Notes: generated by a model not told the origin, from the letters alone. Shown: positions 1 through 6,950, counted from the first letter of the stretch. The stretch: DNA of 7,400 nucleotides from Candidatus Kuenenia stuttgartensis (GCA_943326025.2 CALPRR020000127.1:1-7400); one strand, 5' to 3'. A program made the numbers and translations.

Positions 1-2640
1 CCACTTATTAAGCGTCTTGTTGATTTTGGAATCTTTTTTCGGCTCTTTTTGTTTCTGAGTTTCCGGTTTTTCTGGTCCGAATTCGATTTTTAATTCTTCT
101 TTTGGTTTTTCAATTGCCCTGAAATTTTTTACGGTTGTATCGTTTTTAAATAAACCAAACTCCGATTTTAAGATCGATTTTGCATCTTGTTTTGCAGCTT
201 CGCGGTTCTCTTTTGCTTGTTGTTTTTTCGCAGATTCATCCCACTGAACGGAAGGATTGTCCATGTTTCCGAACATATGTACGAATAATTTCACACCCGT
301 TCCGTCATCAACAACTTCTCCAAATTCTTCATCCGATTTTTGTTGTTTTAACTCACGGAAACGGAAGGAAAAACGGTAATCGATGTTATTATTGAAATCA
401 TGTGTTCCTTCTAATTTAACATCCAATGCATTTGATTCAATAACCATCGAAGGAATTTCTAAACGACCATTTCGGATAATGAATGTGTTTTCAAAATTCT
501 CAAATTTTAAGTCCAATAATTTTTTCTCAAACTCATTGATGTTGTTTTTATTCAAGATGAATTTCGCAGAAGAACCTTTCATACTTTCAGTAATCGATTT
601 GAAAGCCATAACGTTTTTCAAACGACCTTCAGAGATTCTCAATTGTACTTTCGATTTTATTTCTTTCTCAATAATTCCTCCTCTTAAATCAAACGGAGCT
701 TCAAATTCCAGCAGAACTCTAATTTTTCCGAATATATTATTTTCTTTAATTACATCTTGGTTGAAGTTGTCCCATTCTTTAAATAATGGCTTAATTTCTA
801 CGTTGTCAGAAGTAGCTTTAGTAGAGATTGTAAATACTTCCGGAGTTTTTTCTTCAATTGTTAAAGCACCACGAATAAATGCATTGGCATTCTTCACACT
901 TAATTCAGGAAAGTGAATCATCTTATCACTGATTTTAATGTTGCTCACTAATTCTTTAAAAATGTGTTTTTCGTATTTTAATTCATTGATATTTACAGAA
1001 ACTTTTCCATCAACATTCGAAGGTAAAATCCAGTTTCGCCCATTTGAAATTTGTTCTTGTTTAGTTTCCGAACTTAAATCTTGAACATTTAAAAATTGAC
1101 TTTGGATATCCAAATTGGCAATGATATTATCTTCTTTTCTTAAGAAACCAACTATTTGATTGAATACTCCATCAATTTTCAAATCAGAATTTCCAACATT
1201 CAGAGAAACGTTATCAATTCCCGCTTCATCATCTCGTAGGTAAATATTTCCTTGTATATTTCTGAATTTTCGCTTATCTTCTTTTAGTTGAAGGCCAACT
1301 TTGCGCAATGCAATATCTCCTTCGCATGTTTGCAAATCGTATTTTAAAGATTGATCAGCTTGCGTTAATGCTTGAATGATAAATTGACTATTTAATTGAA
1401 TGTTTCCATCAATATTTTCAACTCCTGGAAACGAAAACAAACTATTTGCTACTTTTAAATTGATATTTCCTTTCGCATTTCCATCGATTATTGGCGAATC
1501 GAAATTTGTTAGTAATGCATTTCCTGAAAATGGTCCACCAGGCGTACTAAAAGAAACACGAGATAATTTTAAATACTCTTTAGCTTTTCCTCCGATGTTT
1601 GAATATTTTCCTTTCAACGAAATATTACTAATTTTTAATTGTTTAATCGGATCAATTAAAGAACCATTTTCAATACCAAAATCACAAACAACTTCTAACG
1701 GTTCTTCGGTGTCGACTTTTCCTTTCATATCCACATCAAAGTTCACTGTTCCCGAACCTCCAAATTTATCTATGTTTTCAATCGAAGAATGTTTAAAATT
1801 ATTGGCGAAATCTTTCAATTCCAATTCATTCGCTTTCAATTTAAATTTCAAATCATTTGGAGTGATTTTTCCAGCAAATTCAAACGGTAAGTTAGCAATG
1901 AAAATAGTACACGTTGGTATTTCTACCGTACCATTTTCTTGGTTAACAGATAATTTAATGTTAAAATGTGATCTTTTGTTTGAAATAAGGGGGACATTTC
2001 CACTTTTGATTTGGTTAATTTGCATATCAATGTTACTTGCTAAATCAAACTGTTTTTCATTGAATGCTCCATTTAAAGAAAGCTCAGTAATATCTGAAAT
2101 GTAAGTTTGAGCAGTCGCTTTATTTTCATATGAAAAATGAATATCATTTAAAATAACTTCTTTTAGATTTAGATTAAATTTTGAAGCATTTGTATCTTTC
2201 GTTTCTTTCAGAATATCATAATTGGATTCCCCTTTTTCATTGATTTTTAATTTAACTGTTCCAGGTGAAACTTCAATTTTTTTGACATCGTATTTTTCTT
2301 CCCAAATATCCAATGGGTTAAATTTGAGACGAATGCGATCAGAATAGAGCAGAGTATCTTTATTTGTTGATTTTTCATAAGAATCTTGAATGAATACCTT
2401 ATTGAAATCGACCGAAAGATTTGGAAACGAACCCCAAAAAGCCAAGTCTACATTCTCAACCGTTACTTTAGCTTTTAAATATTGATTGACCTCAGTAATT
2501 ACAACTCCACAGATTTCATCTTTGAAATAATAAAGTCCAGCAGAAATCAACAGCATGATACTCAGAATAATTCCGAAAAACCACATTACAAATTTTAAAA
2601 TTCGTTTTGAGATCGATTTTTTAACCTTTTCTGATTCCAT
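1..2640 (-). CDS. AsmA-family envelope protein, C-terminus beyond window
   Basis: This minus-strand frame stays open for 880 codons from the ATG at 2640-2638 to the window edge, so the stop codon lies outside. The product starts with a short basic segment (SEKVKKSISKR) and one transmembrane helix at about residues 17-38, then a long periplasm-type region rich in alternating beta-strand sequence. The N-terminal region includes FWGSFPNLSVDF (about 68-79), typical of AsmA-like proteins. The C-terminal AsmA module (about 680-775) includes the segments FENFENTFIIRNGRLEIPS and VKLEGTHDF, followed by KLFVHMFGNMDNPSVQW. After about residue 780 comes a charged K/E/P/Q-rich tail. Family knowledge: AsmA-superfamily proteins (AsmA, TamB, YhdP) are inner-membrane-anchored, groove-forming proteins linked to phospholipid transport and outer-membrane assembly. 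The exact substrate here is unknown. Length is in the usual range for Bacteroidota members. No Shine-Dalgarno is seen, and this ATG is chosen because the membrane anchor follows directly. Confidence 0.9.
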   Translation of the reverse strand, partial: MESEKVKKSISKRILKFVMWFFGIILSIMLLISAGLYYFKDEICGVVITEVNQYLKAKVTVENVDLAFWGSFPNLSVDFNKVFIQDSYEKSTNKDTLLYSDRIRLKFNPLDIWEEKYDVKKIEVSPGTVKLKINEKGESNYDILKETKDTNASKFNLNLKEVILNDIHFSYENKATAQTYISDITELSLNGAFNEKQFDLASNIDMQINQIKSGNVPLISNKRSHFNIKLSVNQENGTVEIPTCTIFIANLPFEFAGKITPNDLKFKLKANELELKDFANNFKHSSIENIDKFGGSGTVNFDVDMKGKVDTEEPLEVVCDFGIENGSLIDPIKQLKISNISLKGKYSNIGGKAKEYLKLSRVSFSTPGGPFSGNALLTNFDSPIIDGNAKGNINLKVANSLFSFPGVENIDGNIQLNSQFIIQALTQADQSLKYDLQTCEGDIALRKVGLQLKEDKRKFRNIQGNIYLRDDEAGIDNVSLNVGNSDLKIDGVFNQIVGFLRKEDNIIANLDIQSQFLNVQDLSSETKQEQISNGRNWILPSNVDGKVSVNINELKYEKHIFKELVSNIKISDKMIHFPELSVKNANAFIRGALTIEEKTPEVFTISTKATSDNVEIKPLFKEWDNFNQDVIKENNIFGKIRVLLEFEAPFDLRGGIIEKEIKSKVQLRISEGRLKNVMAFKSITESMKGSSAKFILNKNNINEFEKKLLDLKFENFENTFIIRNGRLEIPSMVIESNALDVKLEGTHDFNNNIDYRFSFRFRELKQQKSDEEFGEVVDDGTGVKLFVHMFGNMDNPSVQWDESAKKQQAKENREAAKQDAKSILKSEFGLFKNDTTVKNFRAIEKPKEELKIEFGPEKPETQKQKEPKKDSKINKTLNKW

Positions 2641-2664
2641 TTGAGAACTGAATTTAATGCTATA

Positions 2665-2681
2665 TTAACTTGTAAAGTTAA
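2665..2681. repeat. 17-nt perfect dyad upstream of the AsmA gene
   Basis: TTAACTT-GTA-AAGTTAA is a 7-bp perfect inverted repeat with a 3-nt spacer. It lies 25 bases upstream of the AsmA-like start codon and covers the best -7-like box for that gene. The position would suit a repressor operator or a small hairpin in the 5' leader. In such AT-rich DNA a dyad of this size can arise by chance, so the regulatory role is only inferred. Confidence 0.35.
2673..2680 (-). promoter_or_regulatory. possible -7 box for the AsmA-family gene
   Basis: Read on the minus strand this is TAACTTTA, seven of eight positions of the Bacteroidota -7 consensus TAnnTTTG, with the final G missing. It would give a leader of roughly 25-30 nt. 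I see no convincing -33 TTG at the right distance, so this is the best of several weak candidates. Confidence 0.3.
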
Positions 2682-2794
2682 ATTGAATTGTCGTTGGATA
2701 ATATATAAGCCTTTAAATTTATTAACGTGAAAATGTGAGATAAATTGTTGCGATGAATTTCATTTCAGCCCAATAATCTTTTTACTCTAATCTA

Positions 2795-2823
2795 TTGATT
2801 TTACAGTATTTTTCGTAAATTTG
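2795..2823 (+). promoter_or_regulatory. Bacteroidota-type promoter of the kinase operon
   Basis: A TTG at 2795-2797 is followed after 18 nt by TAAATTTG at 2816-2823, a perfect match to the Bacteroidota -7 box TAnnTTTG. Transcription would start near 2829, leaving a leader of about 20 nt before the kinase ATG at 2850. The leader is A-rich (AAAGAAAAATAG), as is usual in this phylum where Shine-Dalgarno pairing is weak. This probably drives all three genes up to the terminator at 6188. Confidence 0.7.
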
Positions 2824-2849
2824 CACCACTTTATAAAGAAAAATAGTAC

Positions 2850-3779
2850 ATGAGTTTACTTACAGTTGGAAGTGTCGCATTCGACGCGATTGAAACACCA
2901 TTCGGAAAAACCGACAAAATCATTGGTGGAGCAGGAACATATATAGCATTATCTGCATCTTTTTATGAAAAAGATCAAAAATTAGTTTCTGTAGTAGGAG
3001 AAGATTTTCCGAAAGAAATGTTAGATACATTAGCATCAAAAGGTGTTGATTTGGATGGTCTTCAAATTAAACAAGGTGAGAAAACATTTTTCTGGTCAGG
3101 TCGTTACCATAACGATATGAATTCTCGTGATACGTTAGTAACTGAATTGAATGTTTTGGAGCATTTTGATCCAATTATTCCAGCAAGCTACCAAGGAGTT
3201 GAATTTTTGTTACTAGGAAATTTAAGTCCACAAGTTCAAAGTTCAGTAATCGAAAGGTTAACAGAGCGACCAAAGTTAATCGCTATGGATACAATGAATT
3301 TCTGGATGGACATTGCAATGGATGATCTGAAGAAAACAATCAGTATGGTGGATGTGTTGATTATCAATGATGAAGAAGCACGTCAATTATCTGGAGAATA
3401 TTCATTGAAAAAAGCTTCTAAAGTAATTAGAGCGATGGGCCCTAACTATTTGATCATCAAAAAAGGAGAGCATGGAGCTTTATTGTTCAATGAAGATAAA
3501 GTGTTTTATGCACCTGCTTTACCTTTGGAAGAAGTTTTCGATCCAACTGGGGCAGGAGATACTTTTGCAGGTGGATTCATCGGATATTTAGCTAGCACAA
3601 ATGATATTTCTTTCGATAATATGAAAAGAGCAATTATTGCTGGTTCAGCATTGGCTTCTTTCTGTGTTGAGAAATTTGGAACAGAGAAATTATTAAATAT
3701 AACAAAACAAGAAGTTGAAGACAGAATCGAAGAATTCGTGTCTTTAACAAATTTTGAAATGGTACAAACTGTAGGGTAA
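2850..3779 (+). CDS. PfkB-family sugar/nucleoside kinase
   Basis: The 309-residue product has the length and motif order of a PfkB (ribokinase-like) kinase, a soluble enzyme that moves the ATP gamma-phosphate onto a hydroxyl of a sugar, nucleoside or similar substrate. Visible motifs are the N-terminal glycine pair in GGAGTY (26-31), DTMNFWM (147-153), the N-x-x-E element NDEE (173-176, Mg/phosphate binding in the family), KKGEHG (204-209), and the signature DPTGAGDTFAGG (231-242), whose D237 is the expected catalytic base and whose GAG forms the anion hole. All catalytic elements are intact. The GGAGTY motif has a tyrosine near where ribokinase has the Asn of GGKGAN, so ribose is not a safe guess and no gene symbol is given. 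It is the first gene of the operon: the promoter ends 26 bases before the ATG and the DUF349 gene starts 21 bases after the stop. I am sure of the family and unsure of the substrate. Confidence 0.93.
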   Translation: MSLLTVGSVAFDAIETPFGKTDKIIGGAGTYIALSASFYEKDQKLVSVVGEDFPKEMLDTLASKGVDLDGLQIKQGEKTFFWSGRYHNDMNSRDTLVTELNVLEHFDPIIPASYQGVEFLLLGNLSPQVQSSVIERLTERPKLIAMDTMNFWMDIAMDDLKKTISMVDVLIINDEEARQLSGEYSLKKASKVIRAMGPNYLIIKKGEHGALLFNEDKVFYAPALPLEEVFDPTGAGDTFAGGFIGYLASTNDISFDNMKRAIIAGSALASFCVEKFGTEKLLNITKQEVEDRIEEFVSLTNFEMVQTVG

Positions 3780-3800
3780 AACCTAAATATAATCTGCGTT

Positions 3801-5510
3801 ATGGAAAAACAAACATTTTTAGATGAATTGAAAGCATTAGTTGCTAATGAAGATAAACTTTCAATTGGTAGAGACGTAAATGAATTAAGAACTCGATTCG
3901 ATGATTTCGTTTTAGAAGACGAACGTAAAAAACAAGTAGCTGTTTTAGAAGCAAAAGAAAACGGTGAAAATGTTGAATTCGAAAGAGAAGAAGATCCGAT
4001 TCGAAATGAATTTTACGAAGTTTACAAAGAATTTAAAAGTGCGTGGTCTTTAGCGTTGGATTCTAAGAAAGCCATTCAATCTGAAAATTTAAAGCAAAAA
4101 CGTTCTTTAATTACACGTTTGAAAGATTTAATTGCAAACGAAGAACATATTGGAGCAGCTTTTAATGCTTATAAAGAAATACACGAAGCTTGGAAATTAA
4201 TCGGTGAAATCGAAAGAGAAAAAAGAGCTGAAGTTCAAGCTGAATATTCTAAATTATTAGAAGATTTCTTTTACAATATGAAAATTTATCGTGAATTAAA
4301 AGAACACGATTTTCATAGAAATGAGCAAGTTAAATTAGAGGTTATTCAAAAAATAAAAGATTTAGCTTCGAACGAATCGCTACGTGACATTGAAGGATTG
4401 ATCAAAACGTATCAAAATGAATGGGATGAAATTGGTCCTGTAAACAAAGATCGTTGGGAAGCAATTAAAGAAAGTTACTTAGAAGTTGTTCGTTCAGTTT
4501 ACGAAAGAATCAATAAGTTTTACGAAGATAAAAGAGCTGTTCAAGCTGATAATATAGAGAAAAAGCAAATTTTACTTTCAAAAGCGATTGAATTAAATTC
4601 ATCTATTTCTGAAGTAAAAACGATAAAAGATTGGGACGAAAAGACACAAGAGTTACTAAGTATTCAAGAATATTGGAAGCAAATTGGTTTTGGACCTAAA
4701 AAAGAGAATGAAGAAGTTTGGCAATTGTTTAGAACAGAATGTGATTCGTTTTTCGCTAAAAAGAAAGCTTTTTTTGATGAATTAAGAAGTGGTTTTGATG
4801 CTATTGTTACTCAAAAAGAGCAAATCATAGCACAAGCGAATCAATTAAAAGAGTCTACAGATTGGAAAAAGACTTCTGAGCAATTAGTTGCTTTACAGAA
4901 GAAATGGAAAAATTTAGGAAACGCTGGTCAAAAAAATGAACAACGTTTATGGAAAGATTTTAGAAGTGCTTGTGATGCTTTTTTCAATGCTAAACAAGGT
5001 TTCTACGATGAGCAAGATAAATTAAACGAAACAAATCTAGTTGCAAAACGCGAGTTGATTTCTAAAATCCAAGAATATGTTATCGCTGAAGATAAACAAC
5101 AAGCTTTAGCAGATTTAAAAGAATTCACGAATACTTTTAATGCTATTGGACATGTTCCAATGAAAGAGAAGGATGGTATTTATACAGACTTCAAAACTGC
5201 AATAGATAATCATTACAAGTCTCTAAATTTAGAAGGTGAAGAGAAAGAAAAAGTTCTTTTCCAATCTAAAATTGAAACATTAAAATCGAGTCCAAACGCA
5301 GGTAAGTTATTGGATAGAGAGAAAGCAGATTTGAGAAAACAAATTGATATATTGAAACAAGATGTTATTCAATATGAAAACAATTTAGGATTCTTTGCTA
5401 ACTCTAAAGGAGCAAACGATTTGAAAAAAGAGGTTGAGAAAAAAATCGAATTTTCAAAACGTAAAATTGACGAAATGATTCGTAAAATTAAGATGATACC
5501 GAATGAATAA
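3801..5510 (+). CDS. DUF349 tandem-repeat protein
   Basis: This 569-residue, highly charged (Lys/Glu-rich) and probably all-helical protein is built from repeated DUF349 units. The hallmark aromatic-x-x-(I/L)-G falls at W131-G135, W208-G212, W292-G296, W369-G373 and F446-G450, spaced 77, 84, 77 and 77 residues. Each is followed by a helix with an FF or FY pattern (DFFYNMK, SVYERINKFYEDKR, SFFAKKKAFFDELR, AFFNAKQGFYDEQ). The stretch 66-110 resembles only the second half of a unit, and the last unit has lost its Trp. The C-terminal 500-565 looks like a coiled coil around YENNLGFFANSKG (525-537), a pattern I recall from Bacteroidota DUF349 proteins. No signal peptide or membrane segment is visible, so it is probably cytoplasmic. 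The family has no well-defined biochemical function. It is the second gene of the operon, 21 bases after the kinase, and its last eight bases overlap the next gene. I am confident of the family only. Confidence 0.9.
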   Translation: MEKQTFLDELKALVANEDKLSIGRDVNELRTRFDDFVLEDERKKQVAVLEAKENGENVEFEREEDPIRNEFYEVYKEFKSAWSLALDSKKAIQSENLKQKRSLITRLKDLIANEEHIGAAFNAYKEIHEAWKLIGEIEREKRAEVQAEYSKLLEDFFYNMKIYRELKEHDFHRNEQVKLEVIQKIKDLASNESLRDIEGLIKTYQNEWDEIGPVNKDRWEAIKESYLEVVRSVYERINKFYEDKRAVQADNIEKKQILLSKAIELNSSISEVKTIKDWDEKTQELLSIQEYWKQIGFGPKKENEEVWQLFRTECDSFFAKKKAFFDELRSGFDAIVTQKEQIIAQANQLKESTDWKKTSEQLVALQKKWKNLGNAGQKNEQRLWKDFRSACDAFFNAKQGFYDEQDKLNETNLVAKRELISKIQEYVIAEDKQQALADLKEFTNTFNAIGHVPMKEKDGIYTDFKTAIDNHYKSLNLEGEEKEKVLFQSKIETLKSSPNAGKLLDREKADLRKQIDILKQDVIQYENNLGFFANSKGANDLKKEVEKKIEFSKRKIDEMIRKIKMIPNE

Positions 5511-6177
5511 ATTCATTAATTTACTTCTATTGTTGATGAGTTTTCCAACAATGTTGCTTTCAATTTATGTGGGCTTTGATATGCCGATTGAATTTTTCAA
5601 AACGACGGGTCAACTAATGCCCTTCAAGATAGAAGTATTTATGATTTTGGGTATTCTTTATTTTGTAATTATCGCAAGAAGAACTGTAAAAAGATGGATG
5701 GGAGCTAAAATGGTTAGCGCCGTCAATCGATTTAAATGGAATGTTCCAGTAAGTAACGATCGTAAAAAACGTGTTTTTGTTTACTTAGTATTGGAGGCCA
5801 TGTTGATGACCTTTATGGCTTTAGCTTTGTATAATACTTGTTATGAAACATGGTTGATTGCTACTGCTTTGGTTTTTGGATCAATTGATTCTATTTTGTT
5901 TTTACTCTTTGCGCAATTGAAAAATATCTATCGTATTGGGATTACAAAACAAGCTTTAGTTATAGCAGATCGTGAAGTAAAAGTGTTATATTTTTCTGGA
6001 TTACGAGAAGTTACTTTGCATTCAGATTCTATTTATTTTGATTACAAAGATGATTTGCAATTAACATTTCCAAGCAATTGTATAGCAAAAGAAGATAGAG
6101 AAGATTTTAAAGTTCAATTAGAAGCTCAAGTAAATAGAGATAGAGTCTTTTTTTCAGAAAGTTTTAAAAATATGTAA
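5503..6177 (+). CDS. Four-helix membrane protein with PH-like C-terminal domain
   Basis: I do not recognise this 224-residue protein as a named family. Four hydrophobic stretches at about residues 4-25, 43-58, 91-110 and 117-138 predict four inner-membrane helices. A basic loop (RRTVKRWMGAK, 59-69) follows helix 2, and KNDRKKR-like basic residues precede helix 3 (SNDRKKR, 84-90), which argues that the 59-90 loop is cytoplasmic. From about 142 the chain alternates hydrophobic and polar residues as short beta-strands (YRIGITKQALVIA, EVKVLYFSGLREVTLH, SIYFDYK) and ends in a helix (KEDREDFKVQLEAQV). This layout recalls bacterial PH-like/YcxB-type domains attached to membrane helices, an inference from pattern only. 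The ATG overlaps the DUF349 stop as ATGAATAA, with no Shine-Dalgarno, so translation is probably coupled. It is the last gene before the terminator. Confidence 0.85.
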   Translation: MNKFINLLLLLMSFPTMLLSIYVGFDMPIEFFKTTGQLMPFKIEVFMILGILYFVIIARRTVKRWMGAKMVSAVNRFKWNVPVSNDRKKRVFVYLVLEAMLMTFMALALYNTCYETWLIATALVFGSIDSILFLLFAQLKNIYRIGITKQALVIADREVKVLYFSGLREVTLHSDSIYFDYKDDLQLTFPSNCIAKEDREDFKVQLEAQVNRDRVFFSESFKNM

Positions 6178-6187
6178 CAATAGCTGG

Positions 6188-6219
6188 CAGAGTTGTTCAT
6201 TTTGTTCAACTCTGTTTTT
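6188..6219 (+). terminator. Intrinsic terminator of the kinase operon
   Basis: An 8-bp perfect stem, CAGAGTTG (6188-6195) with CAACTCTG (6207-6214), closes an 11-nt loop and is followed directly by five T residues. It starts 10 bases after the stop of the membrane protein gene. It also lies past the stop of the converging lipoprotein gene, but the minus-strand side has no T-run right after the stem, so it mainly serves the plus strand. Confidence 0.8.
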
Positions 6220-6223
6220 ATTC

Positions 6224-6631
6224 CTATTGAACTCTTAAGGTTAAATATAGTTCGTTCGTTAATCCCCTTTTAGTAATCACTTTAAAAGTAAATTTTTCTG
6301 TTTCATTAGAAGTCGATCCCACTTCACTTGAGTAATCATAACTATAAGTATCTCTTTCGCTTTTAGATAAATCTTTTGAAAAAACTTCTAGAGCTTGACC
6401 ATTGTTTACACTTTTTGTAACATTTATTTTAGTCAAATAATCCCTTGTTTCTGATTTATAAGCGTCAATTCCAATTTTAAACGAAGAATTAGCAATTATT
6501 TCATTGCTCTCAGAGGTATAACCTGAACTTGATTTGAATTTTATTATGGGAATTTTGCCTTGTTCCTTTTCACATGAAGTTAAAGAAATTAGAACAATTA
6601 GTGTAATTAGAATTTTGGAGAAAATTTTCAT
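6224..6631 (-). CDS. Small outer-envelope lipoprotein
   Basis: The 135-residue product begins with a lipoprotein signal peptide: basic MKIFSK, a hydrophobic core ILITLIVLIS, then the lipobox LTSC with the acylated cysteine at residue 20. The mature part of about 115 residues is rich in Ser, Thr and Lys with alternating strand-like sequence (IPIIKFKSSSGYT, SSFKIGIDAYKS, EKFTFKVITKRGLTNELYLTLRV). That suggests a single beta-sandwich, Ig-like domain of the kind common in Bacteroidota secreted proteins. I do not recognise a named family or any catalytic motif. The residues after the cysteine (EKEQ) are partly acidic, which might favour surface export, but this is weak evidence. The gene stands alone, converges on the kinase operon with 46 bases between stops, and has its own consensus promoter. 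Confidence 0.85.
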   Translation of the reverse strand: MKIFSKILITLIVLISLTSCEKEQGKIPIIKFKSSSGYTSESNEIIANSSFKIGIDAYKSETRDYLTKINVTKSVNNGQALEVFSKDLSKSERDTYSYDYSSEVGSTSNETEKFTFKVITKRGLTNELYLTLRVQ

Positions 6632-6654
6632 TTTAACTTATATTGTTTACTATT

Positions 6655-6685
6655 CAAATTTACAATCTATTGTGCTGTAATCAAA
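6655..6685 (-). promoter_or_regulatory. Consensus Bacteroidota promoter of the lipoprotein gene
   Basis: On the minus strand TTTG (6685-6682) is followed by exactly 19 nt and then TAAATTTG (6662-6655). This is a full match to the Bacteroidota housekeeping consensus TTTG-N19-TAnnTTTG. Transcription should start near 6649, giving a leader of about 18 nt to the lipoprotein ATG at 6631. The -7 octamer is identical to that of the kinase operon. Confidence 0.8.
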
Positions 6686-6741
6686 ATCCGTTTGATTAAT
6701 TCCTAAAAAAATGTTAAATTAATAATTTAGCTGTAATTTTT

Positions 6742-6770
6742 TTGACACTTGTGCGTTCTATAGATATAAG
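6742..6770 (+). promoter_or_regulatory. Sigma70-like promoter box without a downstream gene
   Basis: TTGACA (6742-6747) and TATAAG (6765-6770) are separated by 17 nt, the optimum of the classical E. coli sigma70 promoter, with only the last -10 base differing. The TTG also satisfies the Bacteroidota -33 element, but the downstream half lacks the TTTG of the -7 consensus. A start near 6777 would give a transcript that reaches the terminator at 6843-6872 without meeting a coding region. The spacing is seen directly and the activity is inferred. Confidence 0.4.
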
Positions 6771-6776
6771 GCTTTA

Positions 6777-6872
6777 AAAAAGGTTTATAAATAAAAAGCA
6801 TAGAGTTAGTTTTTTCATAAGTAGTAGTTTTAGGTAAGAAAGAAGAGAGAAATGCTAGTTTCTCTCTTTTTT
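6777..6872 (+). ncRNA. Candidate small RNA (about 96 nt)
   Basis: The interval runs from the expected start of the TTGACA-N17-TATAAG box to the end of the T-run of a strong intrinsic terminator. It contains no plausible reading frame. The 5' part is AT-rich and poorly structured, and the 3' part is the terminator hairpin, the usual build of a bacterial small RNA. I see no match to tRNA, tmRNA, SRP RNA or 6S RNA. The alternative is that the terminator only shields lepA from read-through and nothing functional is made. Confidence 0.35.
6843..6872 (+). terminator. Strong intrinsic terminator with no gene upstream
   Basis: AAGAGAGAAA (6843-6852) pairs perfectly with TTTCTCTCTT (6859-6868) around the 6-nt loop TGCTAG. 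The descending arm merges into a run of six T residues (6867-6872). The A-rich bases before the stem can pair with that T-run, extending the duplex. The nearest plus-strand gene upstream already ends with its own terminator at 6188-6219, so this element serves a separate transcript. Confidence 0.8.
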
Positions 6873-6938
6873 GATTTTAAATACTTGTATTTTCAAAAGA
6901 AACACCTACTTAAGACTAAGAATCTCGATTATTTCCTT

Positions 6939-6946
6939 TAATTTTG
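6939..6946 (+). promoter_or_regulatory. Probable -7 box of lepA
   Basis: TAATTTTG matches the Bacteroidota -7 consensus TAnnTTTG. It lies 44 bases before the lepA ATG and would give a leader of about 35-40 nt. I see no clear TTG about 19 nt upstream, so the promoter is either weak at -33 or depends on other contacts. Confidence 0.5.
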
Positions 6947-6950
6947 TAGA

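Noticed and set aside
180..395. Plus-strand open frame of 71 codons
   Set aside because: It is antisense to the C-terminal AsmA module, with no promoter, no motif and a composition unlike the window's real proteins.
383..916. Plus-strand open frame of 177 codons
   Set aside because: It lies wholly antisense to the AsmA-family gene, whose translation is clearly protein-like. The plus-strand product is rich in Phe, Ser and Asn with no motif, typical of a shadow frame.
1400..2104. Plus-strand open frame of 234 codons
   Set aside because: It is antisense to the same AsmA-family gene and shows no recognisable domain. Its length follows from the skewed codon use of the real gene on the other strand.
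6188..6214. Bidirectional terminator for both converging genes
   Set aside because: The stem is shared, but on the minus strand it is followed by CCAGCTATTG rather than a T-run, so only plus-strand termination is supported.
6879..6892. Palindrome AAATAC-TT-GTATTT between the second terminator and lepA
   Set aside because: Six-base AT-rich arms are expected by chance in this composition, and it is about 47 bases upstream of the -7 box with no second copy, so no operator claim is made.
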